NCBI GenBank assembly: GCA_019914945.1
Contig: CM034100.1
Location: forward strand, 6,089,209-6,153,208
Reading direction: 5' to 3'
DNA: 64,000 nucleotides
Origin: Typha latifolia
Lineage: Eukaryota; Streptophyta; Magnoliopsida; Poales; Typhaceae
The position numbers and the translations under genes were made by a program. The notes under the pieces are model-generated. The model worked only from the letters and a program-made list of their open reading frames with translations. It was not told where the DNA came from and did not search any database. Below are positions 1 through 10,119 of the stretch, piece by piece; the first letter of the stretch is position 1, and each line of letters opens with the position of its first letter.

Positions 1-188
1 ATTTTCTTTTAATAAAAATTAATACCTAATGAAATAAGAAAAAAGATCCTAACTAAGTGTATCAGGTTTTGCATGTCAATAGCTATTTCCCTTGGTAGTG
101 GATGTTTTGGTTCAGCAACAGCCATTTGCAATAGTAGAGCTCGGTCCCATGCACAAGGAAGGCCCAAAAGTGGTTGCAATGTTAGCCC

Positions 189-775
189 TTACCGCGGTTG
201 GTTTCCATCTAGCAGCACCCTTTGATCATTCCCCCGAAATGTCAGTGTGAGGTTTGAAAAATTAAATGTTGCGGGCTCCAAGCTTTGAAGCCATTGGGTC
301 CCCAAGACAATGTCGGCACCTCGCAAGGCCAACGGATAAAAATCCAATGTGAAAGTTTGGTCTTGCACCTCCACAAATAAAATCTACCCTCAATGTAGTG
401 CCATCTCCAATCGTCACATCGAACTCTTCCGTGGGTTCCGACTCGAGCCCAATCTTCTTAAAGAGCCTCTTGTCAATGAAGTTGTGGGTGGACCCAGTGT
501 CGATCAAGATTCTCACTGTGGTTTTCTTGACTACACCGTTCACCCGCAAAGTATTTGGCGCTGCTGTCCCGGAATATGCGTGGAGGGAGATCTCGGCCAT
601 CATGTCCTCGACAAGTCGCTCCTCAGCTACTCCTCCTCGCTGTCCAGACACACCCTCATCTTCATCTGCAATCTCATCCTCAGCCTCCTCCAATCCGTCG
701 ATTAGCAGCACCGATCCCATCAGTTTAACACAGTGATGTCCGGGTACAAACTTCTCATCACAACGAAAGCATAGA
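189..775 (-). pseudogene. Ty3/gypsy nucleocapsid zinc knuckle and aspartic protease, broken
   Basis: At about 725-770 (minus strand) a CCHC-type knuckle reads CFRCDEKFVPGHHC, the plant Ty3 form with a long spacer before the histidine. It is followed by an acidic linker and the retropepsin: LIDTGSTHNFID holds the catalytic Asp-Thr-Gly, and the distal DIVLGTQWL motif closes the fold. The two protease parts are in different frames, with a frameshift near 370 (after DFICG). The protease would cut the Gag-Pol polyprotein, but this copy is inactivated. Confidence 0.8.
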
Positions 776-1153
776 CCTTTGGCTCTTCGTTCCTCTAGTT
801 GAGCAGGTGTGAGTACTCATCTCGGACCCCTAGGTGCGTACTTCACATCTTGGGAAGACTTTAGGAGTGTTCGAGGAGGCACCATTGCAGTAGCGATTCT
901 TAGCACTCTGGTAACGTTTCCTACTGCTATGGTTGGTTGAGCTTGATTACGGCTTCCTTAGCTCGATCAGTTCTGTTTCAGATCTAACTTCATGGCTTGA
1001 TATTTGTCTTCCATGAGCACCGTATCTTCGAAGGCCTCCTTTAAGGTTCTAGGCCTTAAAGCCCTCATGTCGCCTTGTATGTCTCCCCATAGCCCGAAGT
1101 GAATGTGCTGGAAAGTTGCTGATCCGTCCATGGGGGTTGGCATCGGCTACTTA

Positions 1154-2002
1154 TCATCTCAAACTCTTATTGGTATGCCCCGACGCTCTGAATCGCTGCG
1201 TCATATCGGCGCAAAAGTCATCCCAAGTTTCGATAGCCTCATTGGCATTGGCTTCTCGAAACCAATGAAGTTCCGCATCTCCAAGGTGGAAGCTCGCAAG
1301 CTTCACCTTATATTCTTCCGCCGTACCCTGGTATACAAAGAATTGCTCTGCCCTATCCAACCAATCAATTGGATCGCCACCCTTGAACTTTGGGAATTCG
1401 AGACGCATGATTTGCCCATGGATGTCGTTGTCTCGATCCGGATCATATCCAAGTCCTTGTCTAACCGAAGGAGGATGCACCATAAATAGTTGATGATCCC
1501 TACTTCGATTTTGATTAACTCACCGTGCTTCCAGTTCATATTGCCCTGCCCACGAATCTAGATCTCCAGGGTGATCTCCATAGTGGTTCGCTCGTCGAAT
1601 GGGCTCACTTGCAACTGGGCCTGGTGGAACCATCCTTGATTGTCTCTGCCCATAGGGTGGTGGCAGCAGCTGCTCTTGTGGTTGCAAATTCTGAACCGGT
1701 GGCGGCGGGTTCATGGGAGTGAACTCGCGTCGTAGGGTCGATGGTGCATTTCCATTCGCCATGGCTTCCCTTGTCGCCCGTAATTCTCGCATCATCTCCA
1801 TCATTATCTGGTTGTTGATGGCCATTTGTTCAGAAAGAGATCCCAACACGGCTTGAATACTAGGTTCTTCCGTATTCCGATTTAATCGAGCGATTCCGTG
1901 GGTGGAAGCCCCCGCAACCGTTTCCCCCTCCTCTATTGGGAAAATCTCTTCTTCATTATCTCGCCATGCAGCCATGGCTCTGATTGTTGTCATAGGAAGC
2001 AC
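1154..2002 (-). pseudogene. Ty3/gypsy gag, broken
   Basis: Gag forms the virus-like particle in which the element is reverse transcribed. The N-terminal part (about 1520-2002) starts most plausibly at the inner methionine before AAWRDNEEE and carries a Met-rich helical stretch and a Pro/Gln-rich linker. After a frame change the Retrotrans_gag-type core follows in 1154-1483: RLEFPKFKGGDP, then DWLDRAEQFF and a WDDFCADMTQRF motif, all typical of plant Ty3 gag. An in-frame stop ends it near 1154, and the linker to the zinc knuckle (724-1153) is not open in any one frame. The frame break near 1500 and these stops make it non-functional. Confidence 0.8.
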
Positions 2003-2020
2003 GTGTCCAATAAAAGGTGT

Positions 2021-2031
2021 CTCTGATACCA
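2021..2031 (-). promoter_or_regulatory. primer-binding site of the Ty3/gypsy element
   Basis: Minus-strand TGGTATCAGAG complements the 3' end of initiator-Met tRNA, the usual primer for plant LTR elements. Three bases (AGC) separate it from the LTR terminus. Confidence 0.85.
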
Positions 2032-2034
2032 GCT

Positions 2035-2753
2035 TGTTACGATCTCCCTTTAGGCCAAAGCTCGATCCTTTTCTGTTTTAGATCTGACACAAAAGTTTAG
2101 AAATAGATCCCAAAAGATACCACCATCGGATTAACGTAAAATTTTGATATGTTGTAGCCCCAAAAAATAGTTTTCCAATAAATCAATTTTTAGGCAAATC
2201 GGATATCAGGATCTTGAGATATCGTCTGATTAGTAGACAAATATCGGGTAGTGTATCTTAGGATCCGTGGATGGAGGCACGAGATCCTAGATGATGGTGG
2301 ATGGTAATGAACCGGTGTTAAGGGGGTGGCACCAGTGAGTAAGTGGTGGTGGAAGGGTTATGGGTGATGGAAGGATTAGAGCAAGTGATGAATAGATTGG
2401 AAGAAGGGGAGGAGAGGGCCGCCCTTAAGGGACTTGGGTGATTGGCTAATCGAGGGAGGTTAGAAGCGGCGTCGCCGGGGAACGAGAGAACGGGAAAGAA
2501 AAAGATGAAGGAGGCAGGGCAAAAACTCAATTCATCAATAATAATTTTATGGTTGCCATCCACACCATTAGAGGCTACCAAACAATTCAAAAATCGCAAA
2601 CACAAGTTTTTACGTGAAAACCAATCACTACGGATCCAAACTTGGATCAAAATCAGTCACTAAAACCTGTAGTAGTTAACAAGAAGCTTACAGATCACCC
2701 GTCGATCCCCACGACTCAATCTGTACCAACTTTGCTTACTAGACCCCGTAACA
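2035..2753 (-). repeat. 5' LTR of the Ty3/gypsy element
   Basis: A 719-bp LTR with perfect 6-bp terminal inverted repeats (TGTTAC at 2035-2040, GTAACA at 2748-2753). It lies immediately upstream (minus sense) of the primer-binding site. The flanking five bases on the outer side are CACTG; the matching target duplication would lie left of the window. Confidence 0.85.
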
Positions 2754-3114
2754 CACTGCTTTCTATGATAGGTTTCTAAACTTTAATGACCTCACGGTTG
2801 ATCCTTTCGTCTCAGTGACTCTTAAGATGTAGTTCTTCTAAATTGAATGCAGATGCATTGAGATGAGAACGATTCAACACGTTCTGTTTAAAGTTGAGAA
2901 TTGATTTCTAATGGCCTCCAAAAGATGATCTCCAGATTAATACTTGACTATCCTCCATCCTAGGTTTAGATTAAATCCTTTTATATTCTTAGAGATAAGA
3001 TAAATATCTCTTCAAAGATTCTCCACGGATTCTCTCAAAGATAAGCTAAATATCTCTTAGTAAAAAAGCTAAATCTAAGTCAAATCAGATCTTACGTGAC
3101 TCCAAAAATTTCAA

Positions 3115-3210
3115 ATTACACTGGTGCGTTCAAACGCGACCGGATTGTGTTTGAACACGGTGACTTGAAGTGTGAACGCATTGTGAATAGCTAAATATGA
3201 ACCTTTATAT
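3115..3210. repeat. TTCGAA-type motif cluster in the old LTR
   Basis: GCGTTCAAACGC, GTGTTTGAACAC and GTGAACGCATTGTGAA are decayed versions of the palindromes in the intact Sirevirus LTR. A second set lies on the far side of the MITE (3780-3890: TATTCGAACGG, GCGTTCGAATG, CATTCGAACGC). Confidence 0.55.
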
Positions 3211-3218
3211 TTGTGAAC

Positions 3219-3762
3219 TAGACATGATCAAATGGCCCAGCCCGCTTGTGCCCGGCCCAGCCCGCTTGTGCCCGGCCCAGTTTGGATCGAGCTAAGCCCG
3301 GTTCGGACTCGGTTTAGGTATAGCCCAGCCCAAGCCCGAACTACCCATGCGCGGCACGGGCCAGCCCTTTGCCCGCCCGACCCGGCCCGGAAGCCCGCTC
3401 GTTTGGCCCCCAACTAGGACTGCCCGCTCGTTTGGCCCCCAATTTTATATTTTTTTAAACACACATTTGAATTTTTTAATTTATTATTATTTTTAAATAG
3501 AGGAATATAAATATTTTTTTAAAAATAAGCTAATAATAAAAAAATTCTAAAAATAGCTAAAATGTGGATTAGGCCGAATGATTGGTGGGTCGGGCTGGCA
3601 CGGCCCAACCGACTAGCTTAATCTCTCACAGGCCGTAACGAGCTAGACTATTCTAGGCCGACCAGAGTGATTGGTGGGTCGGGCCATGAATAAATACTTA
3701 AGCGCGGTTGGCCCAAAAAGTCCGACCCGAACCCGCTCTGCCTTGCCCGATGATCATGTCTA
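3219..3762. mobile_element. non-autonomous hAT-type MITE, 544 bp
   Basis: Perfect 12-bp terminal inverted repeats TAGACATGATCA (3219-3230) and its complement (3751-3762). The 8-bp flanks TTGTGAAC (3211-3218) and GTGTGAAC (3763-3770) match at 7 of 8 positions, the target size of hAT elements. The ends are GC-rich (repeated GGCCCAGCCCG-like words, with GGGTCGGGCTGG-like words in the other half) and can fold back on each other, while the middle is AT-rich. No transposase is encoded. Confidence 0.75.
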
Positions 3763-4168
3763 GTGTGAACACCTATAAGGTGTATTCGAACGGCCAAAAC
3801 AAGCTTTCTATATGTGCGAACGCAGTGTGAACGCTTGTAGGGTGCGTTCGAATGGGCCCATAGTGCATTCGAACGCCCTGTTCAAATGACAGACTAAACA
3901 ATTGACTGTAGAGTGTCTATTCTTATGCCATTTGGTAAAATTTTATACTTATTCAACCATCATAACACCGTTTAAGCACCTCAATAACAATTCTAAAATC
4001 GTTTCAAATACTTTGACTTCAAAATTAATCTTTCACTTTAATATTCTTCATCAAATATATTATACCTTGTGCATATGGTTCTACATAAAAATTTATACAT
4101 ATTATATGAATATAAATTATGCTTTGAAATACAATTTGTCAATTACATAAATACAAATAAACCTAACA

Positions 4169-4885
4169 ATCTTCCAATTTGACAATTTGTGACAAAACAT
4201 AATTTCTTAAAATACAGAGTGTCTATCTATAACAATATACACATCCTAATAGAACATATCACAAGTTTTATTTGCTATAAAAAAATCATGCATGTGAAGC
4301 TATAAAAATAAATTAAGCAATTCATAGCAAACCAAACTGAAATATCATAGCATACGAGTTAAGTAGCCTTTTCTTACAATACAACATATTAAAAATATAG
4401 ATAACTCATGAATGATATAGAGGTGCACGGTGTCAAACTGGACACTTTTAGATGACTTTCACACTAATCACATGGTAGTCATTTTCATTAATTTTTTAAT
4501 AAAAATAAATATTAGGAAAGTGAAACTAAATCGAAATGTCAAATAGTAAATATCAGCCTAATGAGTAAGATATTTAAAGAAAATCGCATGAGATAATGCT
4601 CATACAAAGATTGAATTACAATAACTACAATTGATGTGCACAGAAGGTGATAAAGAATATTCAAAAGTAAGCAATACACTAAGAGATAATATACAAATGT
4701 TGACATAAGTGACTATAACTCCAACAATAACTCTATAATAAGACGACTTCATCTCATAAGAGTCACACTTATTCAATAAGTGCATCAAAATTTTTAATTT
4801 TCTTATTTTTTTCGATATAACAAAGAATAGATGTTGCGCGGTGTAGAATGCAGGCGGTGGAGCATTCATAAACCAAAAAATGATT
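4169..4885. other. AT-rich segment without a supported gene
   Basis: The first 35 bases are the end of the old Sirevirus internal region (minus): a decayed polypurine tract and the conserved GTCACAAATTG motif. The rest is AT-rich with no recognisable coding signal. The long minus-strand open frame at 4600-5154 does not resemble a known protein and runs through the LTR-like piece that follows. Confidence 0.4.
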
Positions 4886-5160
4886 GGCTTTGATACCAAA
4901 GCTGATGTAGGACGACTTCTTGATTGCAAATTTGAGAAGAAGAAATAAGAAGAATAATCAAACTTGAAGAATTCACCAACTGGGATGTCGGAATCCACCG
5001 ATGTTGGAATCCACCAACAAATACTCAATATGGAAAACTCTAAAAAATATTCATTAATTAATAAAAGAGGATTATAAGCCTTTATATAAGCAAAACATAG
5101 TAAAAGATAAAAAGGCGAGAATATCCCTAAAAGTTGTCTAGTCACAACCCTCATTAAGCT
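4886..5160 (-). repeat. LTR-like fragment with degenerate primer-binding site
   Basis: On the minus strand a TTTGGTATCAAAGCC word (4886-4900) resembles an initiator-Met primer-binding site (GGTATCAGAGCC with one change). It is preceded by ...CCTACATCA, an LTR-like end at 4903. Upstream (to about 5160) a short repeat, TCCACCGATGTTGGAATCC-like, and a TATATAAGC-type box are visible. The other end of this LTR could not be placed. Confidence 0.35.
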
Positions 5161-5164
5161 AAAG

Positions 5165-5808
5165 GACTATGGGTGCAGCCATTTTGTGCCTATGAGAATA
5201 AACGTAACGAAAAGCGGTGTCCCCATCAATAGATCATTTATGTATTTGCTCTTATATGTCGATGACATGCTTAAAACATCTACGAGCAAGATGAAGATTG
5301 ATAAATTGAAGTATCAATTGCATAGAATTTGAAGTGAAGGATCTTAGAGAAGCTATAATGCTACTCGGCACAAAAGTTAGAAGAGATCGATAGCAAGACA
5401 AAAATTATTAGTATGTCATTAGCACCTCACTTTAGACTTACTATAGCTATGCCATCAAGTACATATGCCAAGAGGAATTTTATGTCCAAAATACCTTATG
5501 CGAGTGTAGTTGGAAGCTTAATATATGCATAGTGTGTATTAGGCTAGATATCTCACAAACCATTAACATTATTAGTCAATATATGCATGGTCCAAGAAAT
5601 GGGCATTAGCGTGCTGTGAAATAAATTTTGAAATATATTCATAGTACTTTGAAAGTTTGGCAAAAATTTATAAAAGATAATAGACTTGATCTACAATTTG
5701 ATGTATGCATAGTGTGTACTAGACCGTATATCTCACAAGCCATTAACATTGTCGGTCAATATATGCATGCTCCAAGATATGGGCTTTAGCATGCTATGAA
5801 ATTAATTT
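5165..5808 (+). pseudogene. old Ty1/copia pol relic, RT to RNase H part (first half)
   Basis: Decayed Ty1/copia sequence. The RT catalytic block LLYVDDML is at 5249-5272. It is followed, through stops and frame shifts, by the order expected of copia: KDLREA-like, LG.KVRRDR, a serine/threonine-rich stretch, VGSL-Y, then the ISQYMH and K.ILKYI region before RNase H. A 180-bp tandem duplication is inside it: the unit starting at 5525 is repeated from 5705. The Sirevirus element inserted at 5808/5809 splits the second unit, and the sequence resumes at 15376. Confidence 0.75.
5525..5808 (+). repeat. 180-bp tandem duplication inside the old copia relic
   Basis: Words such as TGCATAGTGTGTA, TATCTCACAA and ATATATGCATG recur with a 180-bp offset (5525 and 5705). 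The second copy is completed on the other side of the Sirevirus (15376-15445, ending TCTACAACTT), so the duplication is older than that insertion. Confidence 0.75.
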
Positions 5809-6763
5809 TGTTAACTTTTTAATTGTTGGCAATTGTGTACAAAATATTCTAAGTGTATTTTTTTACATGTATATGAGCTTTACTCAAGTCTAGAATATCT
5901 CTGGTGTGAAGAATTGCAAGATCATTGGAGAAAAGCCGTCGCGTTCACACCGCGTTCACAAACGCGTTCGAACGCGAAAACTGCGTTCACACAGACAGAG
6001 AGCCGCATTCACAAACGCGTTCGAACGCGGGCACTGCGTTCACACAGACCGAGAGCCGCGTTCACAAACGCGTTCGAACGCGGGTACTGCGTTCACAAAC
6101 ACGTTCGAACGCAACCTGAAGAATTCAAGCTGTTGCGTTCAAACACACTTGGGCCCGTTCGAACGCACCTGAGATCAAGTCAGGTTGTTCGAACGCACAC
6201 GGGCCGTGTTCGAACGCACCTATGAAGTTTGCAATTTATTGGATTTTCATGAGTACGAATATAACTTGGATTTGGCTCTATCTTGGAGATGATATATAAG
6301 GATAGTGTTGCCCTAACTTGATGGGGTTGAAGAAGATTATTCAAGGTGACTTTTTGGAGGCTACATCGGTTCTTCAACTTTCAAGGCTCTTCTCATCTAC
6401 AACTCTTAATCCTTCGTCTTAAGGGCTATCGAGACGAAAGATCAATCTCGAGGGTTACTGAGATTGGACTTCAATCACGAGAAGCAGTGAATCGTGGGTT
6501 CTAGCGAGCAAGACTGAGAGGAACAAAGTCGTTTGGATCGACGGGTTGTTTTGTGAGTCAGTCTTGTAACTGCTACTATTCTAGTGATTAGTTTTGATCC
6601 GAGTTTGGATCAGTGGTTTTTTCCCGTTTGGGTTTTTCCACGTTAAAATCTTGGCGTACATCTCTGCTTTCGTTTTTAATATTTCGTCCAATGTTTACTT
6701 AAGCAAACGAAAAATATCATTGCCTAGTGTTTAGATACATACGTGTGTCTAGGGGTTATTTCA
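5809..6763 (+). repeat. 5' LTR of the Sirevirus element
   Basis: Starts TGTTAAC and ends ATTTCA. U3 holds a CpG-dense block (5940-6220) of 53-bp tandem units (starts 5983, 6036, 6089) with seven TTCGAA palindromes, mostly inside GCGTTCGAACGC. A TATATAAG box lies at 6293-6300. The last 53-bp unit lacks 22 bp relative to the 3' LTR. Confidence 0.93.
5940..6221 (+). promoter_or_regulatory. CpG-rich palindromic repeat block in U3 of the 5' LTR
   Basis: 53-bp tandem units, each with two GCGTTCACA-like half sites and one ACGCGTTCGAACGCG palindrome, followed by more loosely spaced TTCGAACGCAC sites. It sits 70-350 bp upstream of the TATA box, where U3 enhancers lie. The CGCG core also fits the plant CGCG-box bound by calmodulin-binding transcription activators (known motif; function here is inference). 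Confidence 0.6.
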
Positions 6764-6765
6764 AT

Positions 6766-6777
6766 TGGTATCAGAGC
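6766..6777 (+). promoter_or_regulatory. primer-binding site of the Sirevirus element
   Basis: TGGTATCAGAGC, two bases after the LTR end, complements the 3' end of initiator-Met tRNA. Confidence 0.95.
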
Positions 6778-6812
6778 GGGTTCTCTCACTCTTTGAGAGA
6801 GATCAGATAGGC

Positions 6813-8600
6813 ATGAATTTTCATAGAGATGGACCCTCATCTATTAGACCTCCTATTCTAGATAGATCAAATTATAGATATTGGAAAGCTAGGATGAGAG
6901 CTTATTTGAAGTCTATAGATGAGCGTGTATGGATGGCCATTGTGAACGGTTGCAGTCCACCAATGTACATGGTGAATGATAAGTTTGTTGAGAAACTGAT
7001 TGAGTCATGGGATAGCAAAGCAATAAATGCAATTTTTAGTTGTGTTTCCTCGGAAGAATTTAGAAGAATTTCTACTTGTGAAATAGCAAAAGAAGCCTGG
7101 ACGATCTTAGAAACAACTCATGAAGGAACTATGGCTGTAAAACTTTCAAAACTTCAGAGGTTGACTACTAGTTTTGAAACCCTACGTATGGAGGAGAATG
7201 AGACATTTAATGAGTTCTATGCAAAGCTGAGTGATATAGTCAACTCCAGTTTCAACCTAGGAGAGAAAATTCTTGAAAATAGAATTGTCCGTAAGATTCT
7301 TAGGTCTCTTCTAGAAAGGTTTTAGGCGAAAGTTACAGCTATTGAGGAAAGTAAGGACATCAACTCTATGAAAGTTGAACAATTGGTAGGAAATCTTCAA
7401 ACATTTGAGTCCAGTCATTCAAAACCGAGGAAGTCCAAAGGGATGGCTCTATCCACTGTTGAACAAAATTTAGAGGAGTCTGATGATGAAGGTGATTTAG
7501 ATGTTGAGATGTTGGCTATGTTTGTCAAAAAGTTTAATAAATTCTTTCGGAAGCCAAACAAGTTGAATGCTAAAAAATTTGAAAAAAAACAAAACTTTTG
7601 TGAAAAAGAAGAATACTGTGAGTTCGAATATAGGTGCTAGCAACAACAATGTCAAACAAAAGAATAAGAATTCTGAGAATAAAGTTCAATGTTTTGAATG
7701 TTTTGGTTTTGGACACATCGCACAAGAATGCCCTAATCGTTTTAAGAGAAAGGGTAAAGCTATGAAAGTTACTTGGGATGATTCAGATGAATCTAATGAT
7801 GATTCTGAAAAAGACGAAGAAAACTTTGTAGCCTTTGCCTCTTCTCTGCTTAATACTAACTCTATTGTTGATTCTGATAGTACATATGATTTTGATATGC
7901 TACTAGCTGAGGAAGATGAATCTGAAATTCAAAAGGCATATAATGACTTGTACCTGGAGTCATTTAAACTCAAGAAAAGCAATCTTAGACTACTTTAATG
8001 ACTCAAGGTAATTGAACCAGAAAGAATTCAATTTGAGGAGAAGTACAAATTGGAGCTTGAACGTGTCAAAAACCTTTCTGAACAACTTGACAATGTGAAA
8101 AATAAAATGAAGGCTGATGAAATTGAACTAGAGCGATTGCATAAAGAAGTTACATTTCTAAAAGGGAAGAACAAACTGGACGAGATACTAAAAGCTCAGA
8201 TCTCTGGAAAAGACAGGTATGGTGTTGGATACACTGGTAATTCAAATAATAATAAAACTGTTTTTGTTTCTGCAGGTATACAAAAGGAAGAATACCTGAA
8301 GCCATCAACCGCATTTACAAAGAAATCCTGGATGAATGCTTCTAAACTGAAGTTGAATCTACAAACTAGTGAAACTTCGACGGTACCAAAGGTAAACTCT
8401 AACCACACTCCTCGACAAAAGGTGAGTAGAAAAAGGTTTGCTCCGACATGCTATCATTGCGGCATTCTAGGGCATATTCGACCTCATTGCAAATTTTTGC
8501 AAAAACCTAGAAATGCTTTCATTTATGGGATGAAAACAAAAGCCATATGGGTCAAGAAAAGTGATTTAAGATGTTATGTTGTGCATACAGCCTTGAAAGC
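6813..8600 (+). pseudogene. Sirevirus gag, broken
   Basis: Starts at the methionine of MNFHRDGPSS, after which PPILDRSNYRYWKARMRAYL matches the plant copia Gag (UBN2-type) domain. In-frame stops lie at 7323 (TAG) and 7996 (TAA, followed by TGA), and a frame change occurs in the A-rich run near 7590. Two CCHC zinc knuckles are visible, CFECFGFGHIAQEC at about 7690-7731 and CYHCGILGHIRPHC at about 8450-8491. Between them is a Lys/Glu-rich, heptad-like stretch (8050-8190) that looks like a coiled coil. Two knuckles and an extended Gag fit Sireviruses. Gag would package element RNA into particles, but this copy would give only truncated pieces. Confidence 0.85.
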
Positions 8601-8990
8601 TTTAAATTATGATTTGTGGTATTTAGATAGTGGCTGTTCAAGACATATGTCGGGTGACAAGTTGTTATTTTCTAATCTTGAAAAACATGAAGGGGAAGTT
8701 GTGACATTCGGAGATGGTAATTCATCAAAGGTAATAGGTAAAGGAAAGGTAAGTATTCCAGGGATTCCTAGTCTCAAAAATGTTCTGTATGTTAAGGGCT
8801 TGAAAGCAAATCTACTAAGCATCAGTCAATTTTGTGATGAAGATTATGAGGTAAAATTCTCCAAAAATGATTGTACTATTCTAGATCATGATGGTAATGT
8901 TGTAAGTTATGGATCTAGAACATCTGATAATTGCTATATTGTTGGAACTTCACATAAACTGAAATGTAACAGTGCCTCTTTCGACATTGC
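8601..8990 (+). pseudogene. Sirevirus copia protease domain
   Basis: The copia aspartic protease motif LWYLDSGCSRHMSGD is intact, with the catalytic Asp codon at 8626. Downstream VVTFGDGNSS and the LLSISQFCD closing motif are also intact. The domain is open within a frame that runs from 8050 to 9516, but upstream Gag stops would prevent its normal synthesis as part of Gag-Pol. Confidence 0.85.
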
Positions 8991-9840
8991 AGATCTCTGG
9001 CATCAACGTCTTGGACATGTGAATCACAAGGAATTATTTACTCTGTCCAAACATGAAGTGGTAAGAGGAATACCTAAGATGAAAGAAATGTCAAAAAGAG
9101 TGTGCGGTTCGTGTCAAATTGGAAAACAAATTGGAATCTCACACAAGAAGGTAAATTCAGCTACCACCAACCGTGTGCTTCAATTAGTTCACATGGACTT
9201 GATGGGTCCAACAAAAACTGAAAGTCTTGGAGGTAAACGCTATATATTCTTAATGGTCGATGATTACTCTAGATATACATGGGTTGCCTTTCTATGTGAG
9301 AAGTCTGAAACCTTTGAAGTTTTTAAATCACTATGCTTAAAATTGCAGAATGAAAAATCTACAACCCTAGTTAGGATTCGTTCTGATCATGGTAGAGAAT
9401 TTGAAAATGAAAATTTTTCTGTATTTTGTAATTTTCTTGGTATTCAACATGAGTTTTCAGCTCCTATAACTCCACAACAGAACGGGATTGTTGAAAGAAA
9501 AAACCGAGTTGTGTAGGAAATGGCTAGGGTTATGCTTCACGCTAAAAAGGTTACTCAAAGGTTTTGGGCAGAGGCGATCAATACAGCGGTACACGTGATA
9601 AATCGTGTTTATCTCAAACTAGGTACAAAAATGACTGCTTATGAAATCTGGAAAGGTAAGAAACCTAGTGTTAAATATTTTTGAGGTTTTGGTAGTAAAT
9701 GTTATATCTTGCGTGATCGAGAATATTTGACTAAATTTGACACTAGAAGTAGCGAAGGCATCTTCTTGGGGTATTCGAATAATAGTAGAGCCTACAGAGT
9801 ATTTAATCTTGACAATTCTACTGTTATGGAATCTGCTAAT
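8991..9840 (+). pseudogene. Sirevirus copia integrase domain, broken
   Basis: GAG-pre-integrase/HHCC region: LWHQRLGHVN supplies the histidines and VCGSCQIGK the cysteines. The DDE core follows: Asp at 9196 (HMDLMGP), Asp at 9385 (RSDHGREF) and Glu at 9493 (NGIVERKN). A TAG at 9514 stands where NR-L-Q-EMARVML is expected (CAG to TAG), and a TGA lies at 9682. The EIWKGKKPSV and GIFLGYS...YRVFN motifs continue beyond the stops. Integrase would insert element DNA into the genome; here it is split by two stops. Confidence 0.88.
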
Positions 9841-10119
9841 GTTATGATAGATGAATCCACGACTGACTTAACTGAAGCTACTCCTGTTTCTGTTTCTGCA
9901 GATACAAATTACGAAGAAATAGGAAAGGAGCTTGATCTGGAAATTGAGAATCAGAACGAGGACAAAGTTGAAATGAACAAAAATGACTGCAACATACCGG
10001 AACCATCTGCTAGAGTGAAATCAAATCATCCACTGTCACAAGTGATCGGAGACGTGAATGAACCAATTAAGACAAGACGACAAATCCAAAGTGAGATATC
10101 ATTTACTTGTTATACATCT

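Larger units (their letters stand above)
1..2034 (-). mobile_element. Ty3/gypsy LTR retrotransposon, internal region, partial at left window edge
   Basis: Read on the minus strand this is the 5' half of a Ty3/gypsy element: primer-binding site next to the LTR (2021-2031), gag, a zinc knuckle and a retropepsin. Reverse transcriptase, RNase H, integrase and the second LTR must lie beyond position 1. The frame changes several times (gag is split near 1500, 724-1153 is not open, protease is split near 370), so this copy cannot make an intact polyprotein. The order gag-PR without a preceding integrase fits either superfamily. Ty3 assignment rests on the protease signature and the gag type. Confidence 0.85.
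2754..4168 (-). repeat. older Sirevirus-type LTR (minus), interrupted by a MITE and by the Ty3 element
   Basis: The minus strand shares ordered blocks with the intact Sirevirus LTR at 5809-6763. One is the CTTAAG...GAGACGAAAG...ATCAA...AGCAGTG block near 2754-2840; another is the TTCGAACGC-type motifs at 3122-3175 and 3780-3890. The LTR start is TGTTAGG at 4168 (minus), preceded by TTTTGTCACAAATTGTCAA, the Sirevirus end-of-internal motif. The hAT-type MITE (3219-3762) splits it, and the Ty3 element truncates it at 2753. Divergence from the intact LTR is high, so this is a much older insertion. Confidence 0.65.

Noticed and set aside
3228..3417. Open frames on both strands in the GGCCC-rich block
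   Set aside because: They lie inside the hAT-type MITE, are repetitive (GPSPLVPGP, RAWAGL) and show no protein family.
4600..5154. 184-residue minus-strand open frame
   Set aside because: It runs through an LTR-like piece with a primer-site-like word and AT-rich DNA, and no domain is recognisable.
5940..6221. TTCGAA array as a heat-shock element
   Set aside because: Heat-shock elements need TTC and GAA separated by two bases; here they are adjacent.
5940..6221. GTTCGAA words as Pol III B boxes or tRNA genes
   Set aside because: They resemble the GGTTCGANTCC core, but no A box or tRNA fold is placed upstream and the words are palindromic and tandem.
5940..6221. CRISPR-like array
   Set aside because: The repeats are contiguous 53-bp units without unique spacers, and the genome is a plant's.
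5833..6225. Three overlapping open frames with ArgThr/PheThrAsn repeats
   Set aside because: They arise from the 53-bp palindrome array of the LTR; the same frames recur in the 3' LTR at 14504-14784.
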